Shown here one piece after another: positions 4,907 to 7,042 of a DNA stretch of 7,042 nt. Under the pieces are notes generated by a model. It was not told where the DNA came from. It searched no databases and worked only from the letters and a program-made list of their open reading frames with translations. Source of the DNA: Paracoccaceae bacterium (GTDB lineage: Bacteria; Pseudomonadota; Alphaproteobacteria; Rhodobacterales; Rhodobacteraceae); contig PXDM01000371.1 of assembly GCA_003565055.1 (NCBI GenBank), positions 1 to 7,042 of the forward strand. The letters run 5' to 3'. Made by a program: the position numbers and the translations under genes. The stretch's first letter is position 1. Every line of letters begins with the position of its first letter.

Positions 4907-5668
4907 TCAGTTCATCAGCTTGGGCTTGGTGATCGGGGTCGGCGATTTCGGCATGACGCCAAGACGCCGCGCGACTTCCGAATAGGCATCGGTCAGATTG
5001 CCCAGATCCCGCCGGAACACGTCCTCGTCGAGCTTCTGGCCGGTCTTCATGTCCCACAAGCGGCACGAATCAGGGCTGATCTCATCGGCGACGAGCAGGC
5101 GCTGCATGTCGCCCTCAAATTGACGCCCGATTTCGATCTTGAAATCCACCAGCTTGATGCCGACCGCGAGCATGATGCCCGACATGAAGTCATTCACGCG
5201 CACGGCGAGCCCCACCATGTCGTCGAGATCCTGATGGCTGGCCCAGTTGAAGGCGAGGATCTGGTCCTCGGTCACCAGCGGATCGCCGAGCGCATCGTCC
5301 TTGTAGTAGAATTCGATGATCGGGCGGGGCAGGGGCGTGCCTTCCTCGATCCCGAGGCGCTTGGAGAGCGACCCGGCGGCCACATTGCGCACCACGACTT
5401 CGAGCGGGATGACCTCGACCGCGCGGATCAGTTGCTCGCGCATATTGATGCGGCGCAGGAAATGCGTGGGCACGCCGATCTGGTTGAGCCCGGTCATGAA
5501 ATATTCCGACAGCAGATTGTTGAGCACGCCCTTGCCGTCGATCACATCGCGCTTTTCGGCATTGAAAGCGGTGGCGTCATCCTTGAAATACTGCACCAAT
5601 GTGCCGGGCTCAGGCCCTTCATAGAGGATCTTGGCCTTGCCTTCATAGACCTTGGTGCGGCGTGCCAT
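4907..5668 (-). CDS. purC: Phosphoribosylaminoimidazole-succinocarboxamide synthase (SAICAR synthetase)
   Basis: A 253-residue cytoplasmic enzyme that joins CAIR and aspartate with ATP to make SAICAR in de novo purine synthesis. The N-terminal VYEGKAKILYEG (7-18) is the nucleotide-binding start of the family. The two family signatures are present: IPLEVVVRNVAAGS (87-100) and LVDFKIEIG (173-181), the latter followed by ADEISPDSCRLWD (194-206). All are intact, and the length is typical. ATG 5668 has GGAG six bases upstream on the minus strand; the upward extension of the frame has no such site and runs over the promoter. purS follows 16 bases later, while the zeta-subunit gene diverges from it. 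Confidence 0.97.
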   Translation of the reverse strand: MARRTKVYEGKAKILYEGPEPGTLVQYFKDDATAFNAEKRDVIDGKGVLNNLLSEYFMTGLNQIGVPTHFLRRINMREQLIRAVEVIPLEVVVRNVAAGSLSKRLGIEEGTPLPRPIIEFYYKDDALGDPLVTEDQILAFNWASHQDLDDMVGLAVRVNDFMSGIMLAVGIKLVDFKIEIGRQFEGDMQRLLVADEISPDSCRLWDMKTGQKLDEDVFRRDLGNLTDAYSEVARRLGVMPKSPTPITKPKLMN

Positions 5669-5709
5669 GATGTTCTCCGGTGCTGATTGGCGAATGATGA
5701 ATACGCCGC

Positions 5710-5737
5710 CTATAGCCCGTTGCGCCCGTCGGAGCAA
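5710..5737 (-). promoter_or_regulatory. Predicted promoter of the purC-purS operon
   Basis: On the minus strand TTGCTC (5737-5732) and CTATAG (5715-5710) are separated by 16 bases, a good sigma-70-type pair. Transcription would begin around 5703, leaving a leader of about 35 bases before the purC ATG at 5668. No clear riboswitch-sized leader is available, so control would have to act at the promoter. Confidence 0.55.
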
Positions 5738-5774
5738 GGCGGGCTGTTTCTATGAGACATGGCCGGATTTGACC

Positions 5775-5803
5775 TTGAACACGCCGTCTGTGCAGGTCAT
5801 ATC
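5775..5803 (+). promoter_or_regulatory. Possible promoter of the zeta-subunit gene
   Basis: TTGAAC (5775-5780) and CATATC (5798-5803) are separated by 17 bases and lie 36 bases before ATG 5840. The -10 is only a half match, so this is a tentative call, back to back with the purC promoter. Confidence 0.35.
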
Positions 5804-5839
5804 AGGTGCGACCCACCGGATGAAAAGACGAGGCTAGAC

Positions 5840-6151
5840 ATGACCAGTTTCAATGATCGCGAACGCGCTTTTGAATCGAAATTCGCCCATGATCAGGAAA
5901 TGGTGTTCAAGGCCGTGGCGCGGCGCAACAAGAAGCTCGGGCTCTGGGCCGCAGGTCTTCTGGGCAAAACGGGTGCAGAGGCCGAGGAATACGCCATGGA
6001 AGTGATCCGCGCCGATTTCGAGGAAGCCGGGCATGAGGATGTCGTGCGCAAGGTGCTCGCGGATCTCTCGGGCGTGAGCGATGAGGCGACGATCCGGGCA
6101 AAGATGGACGTGCTTCTTTCCGAGGCAAAGGCCGAATTGTCCGAAGGCTGA
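5840..6151 (+). CDS. F1-ATPase inhibitor subunit zeta (DUF1476 family)
   Basis: A 103-residue helical protein of the DUF1476 family, known from Paracoccus as the zeta subunit. There its N-terminal segment inserts into the F1 part of ATP synthase and blocks wasteful ATP hydrolysis. Here the N-terminus SFNDRERAFESKFAHDQEM (3-21) is the expected inhibitory stretch. It is followed by FKAVARRNKKLGLWAAGLLG (23-42), the best-conserved family block, and by helices to EAKAELSEG at the end. Length matches the family. ATG 5840 is chosen because GAGG (5830-5833) lies six bases upstream and it gives the conserved start; the upstream frame to 5759 lies over the promoter region. It is divergent from purC and 39 bases before the methyltransferase gene. 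How strongly it inhibits in this organism is not known. Confidence 0.93.
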   Translation: MTSFNDRERAFESKFAHDQEMVFKAVARRNKKLGLWAAGLLGKTGAEAEEYAMEVIRADFEEAGHEDVVRKVLADLSGVSDEATIRAKMDVLLSEAKAELSEG

Positions 6152-6190
6152 GCGGCGTTTCTCTGTTTCTGCGGTATTGCGAGACCTGAC

Positions 6191-7042
6191 ATGGCCAATG
6201 CGCTGTCTGACCTGCTCTCTGATCGCGACTGGCTTCTGGCCGATGGGGCGACGGGGACGAATCTGTTCAATATGGGGCTGGCCTCGGGCGATGCGCCGGA
6301 ATTGTGGAATGCCGACGCGCCCGACAAGATCCGCACGCTTTATCGCAATGCGGTGGAGGCGGGCTCGGATCTGTTCCTCACCAACACCTTCGGCGGCAAT
6401 GCCAGCCGGTTGAAGCTGCATGACGCGCAGGCGCGGGTGCGTGAGCTGAACCGTCTCGGGGCGGCGCTCGGGCGCGAAATCGCGGATGCGAGCGGGCGCA
6501 AGGTGATTGTCGCGGGCTCGGTCGGGCCGACGGGTGAGATCATGGCCCCGATGGGCAGTCTGACCCATGAGATCGCCGTCGAGATGTTCCATGAGCAGGC
6601 CGAGGGTCTGAAGGCCGGGGGCGCGGATGTGCTCTGGGTCGAGACGATTTCCGCGCCTGAGGAATACAAGGCCGCCGCAGAGGCCGCGAAGCTCGCCGAT
6701 ATGCCCTGGTGCGGGACGATGAGTTTCGACACGGCGGGGCGGACGATGATGGGCACGACCTCTGCGGCGATGGCGCAGATGGTGGGCAAGCTGGGGCATA
6801 AGCCGCTGGCCTTTGGGGCGAATTGCGGGGTTGGCGCGTCTGACCTGCTGCGCACGCTTCTGGGCTTTGTCGATGCGGATGCGGGACTGCCTCTGATCGC
6901 CAAGGGCAATGCGGGCATCCCGAAATACCATGACGGGCATATCCATTACGACGGCACGCCCGCGCTGATGGCCGATTACGCGGTGCTCGCGCGCGATTGC
7001 GGCGCGACGATTATCGGCGGCTGTTGCGGGACGATGCCGGAG
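6191..7042 (+). CDS. bmt: Homocysteine S-methyltransferase family protein (betaine--homocysteine methyltransferase-like), 3' partial
   Basis: 284 residues are visible, and the frame is open to the window edge, so the C-terminus is missing. It is a zinc-dependent methyltransferase of the homocysteine S-methyltransferase family, which makes methionine from homocysteine and a methyl donor. Diagnostic blocks are LLADGATGTNLF (15-26), FLTNTFGGNASRL (62-74), VAGSVGPTGEIMAPMG (107-122) and VETISAPEEYKAA (150-162). The zinc ligands are Cys212 (GANCG) and the pair Cys278-Cys279 (GGCCGT). This organisation resembles BHMT-like enzymes of Rhodobacterales, where glycine betaine is the presumed donor. S-methylmethionine or another donor cannot be excluded, so the symbol is tentative. 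ATG 6191 has only a weak purine-rich site (GCGAGA). With 39 bases after the zeta gene, co-transcription is possible. Confidence 0.85.
   Translation, partial: MANALSDLLSDRDWLLADGATGTNLFNMGLASGDAPELWNADAPDKIRTLYRNAVEAGSDLFLTNTFGGNASRLKLHDAQARVRELNRLGAALGREIADASGRKVIVAGSVGPTGEIMAPMGSLTHEIAVEMFHEQAEGLKAGGADVLWVETISAPEEYKAAAEAAKLADMPWCGTMSFDTAGRTMMGTTSAAMAQMVGKLGHKPLAFGANCGVGASDLLRTLLGFVDADAGLPLIAKGNAGIPKYHDGHIHYDGTPALMADYAVLARDCGATIIGGCCGTMPE

Noticed and set aside
4688..5686. A 332-codon plus-strand open frame
   Set aside because: It is antisense to purS and purC, which have intact family signatures.
5834..6946. A 370-codon minus-strand open frame
   Set aside because: It is antisense to the zeta-subunit and methyltransferase genes, both clearly recognisable, and its translation is Arg/His-rich without family features.
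1..7042. A mobile element, defence island or CRISPR array
   Set aside because: No transposase, integrase, nuclease or spaced direct repeats were seen; the genes are housekeeping or conserved-family types with uniform composition.

Overview
The window looks like ordinary chromosomal DNA from an alphaproteobacterium of the Rhodobacterales (Paracoccaceae, Rhodobacter/Roseobacter type). The reasons are high GC, strong G/C third-position bias, a purC-purS pair, an ATPase-inhibitor zeta subunit (DUF1476, an alphaproteobacterial family first characterised in Paracoccus), a Rhodobacter-type ferredoxin-NADP reductase and a BHMT-like homocysteine methyltransferase. I found no insertion sequence, phage gene, CRISPR array, tRNA or rRNA.

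Layout. At 1-45 is the tail of an upstream reading frame. From 46 to 378 there is a gene-free stretch with a perfect 10-bp inverted repeat and an AT-rich island, leading to a DUF2383 four-helix-bundle protein (379-849). A gene-poor 275-bp spacer with a strong G-rich hairpin follows, then a membrane-anchored DUF1499 protein (1125-1574). This converges on, and overlaps by 11 bp, a minus-strand exported SH3/COG3650-like protein (1564-2175). Upstream of that on the minus strand is an Lrp/AsnC regulator (2230-2709), divergent from fpr (2923-3732). The 213-bp lrp-fpr intergenic region holds two Lrp-box-like 15-mers exactly 42 bp apart, a further palindrome, and a sigma-70-like fpr promoter with a palindrome in its spacer.

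After fpr comes an A-tract-rich spacer with two related dyads, then purQ (3938-4606). purS (4651-4890) and purC (4907-5668) lie on the minus strand and converge on purQ. Divergent from purC, the zeta subunit gene (5840-6151) is followed 39 bp later by a homocysteine S-methyltransferase that runs off the window end (6191-7042).

How the genes work together. PurS and PurQ are two of the three parts of FGAM synthase (PurL is not in the window), and PurC acts four steps later in de novo purine synthesis. The Lrp-like protein probably controls itself and perhaps fpr through the shared intergenic region. The rest are housekeeping or poorly characterised neighbours with no evident joint system. I do not see a convincing undescribed multi-gene system; the most interesting signals are regulatory, in the lrp-fpr and fpr-purQ intergenic regions.
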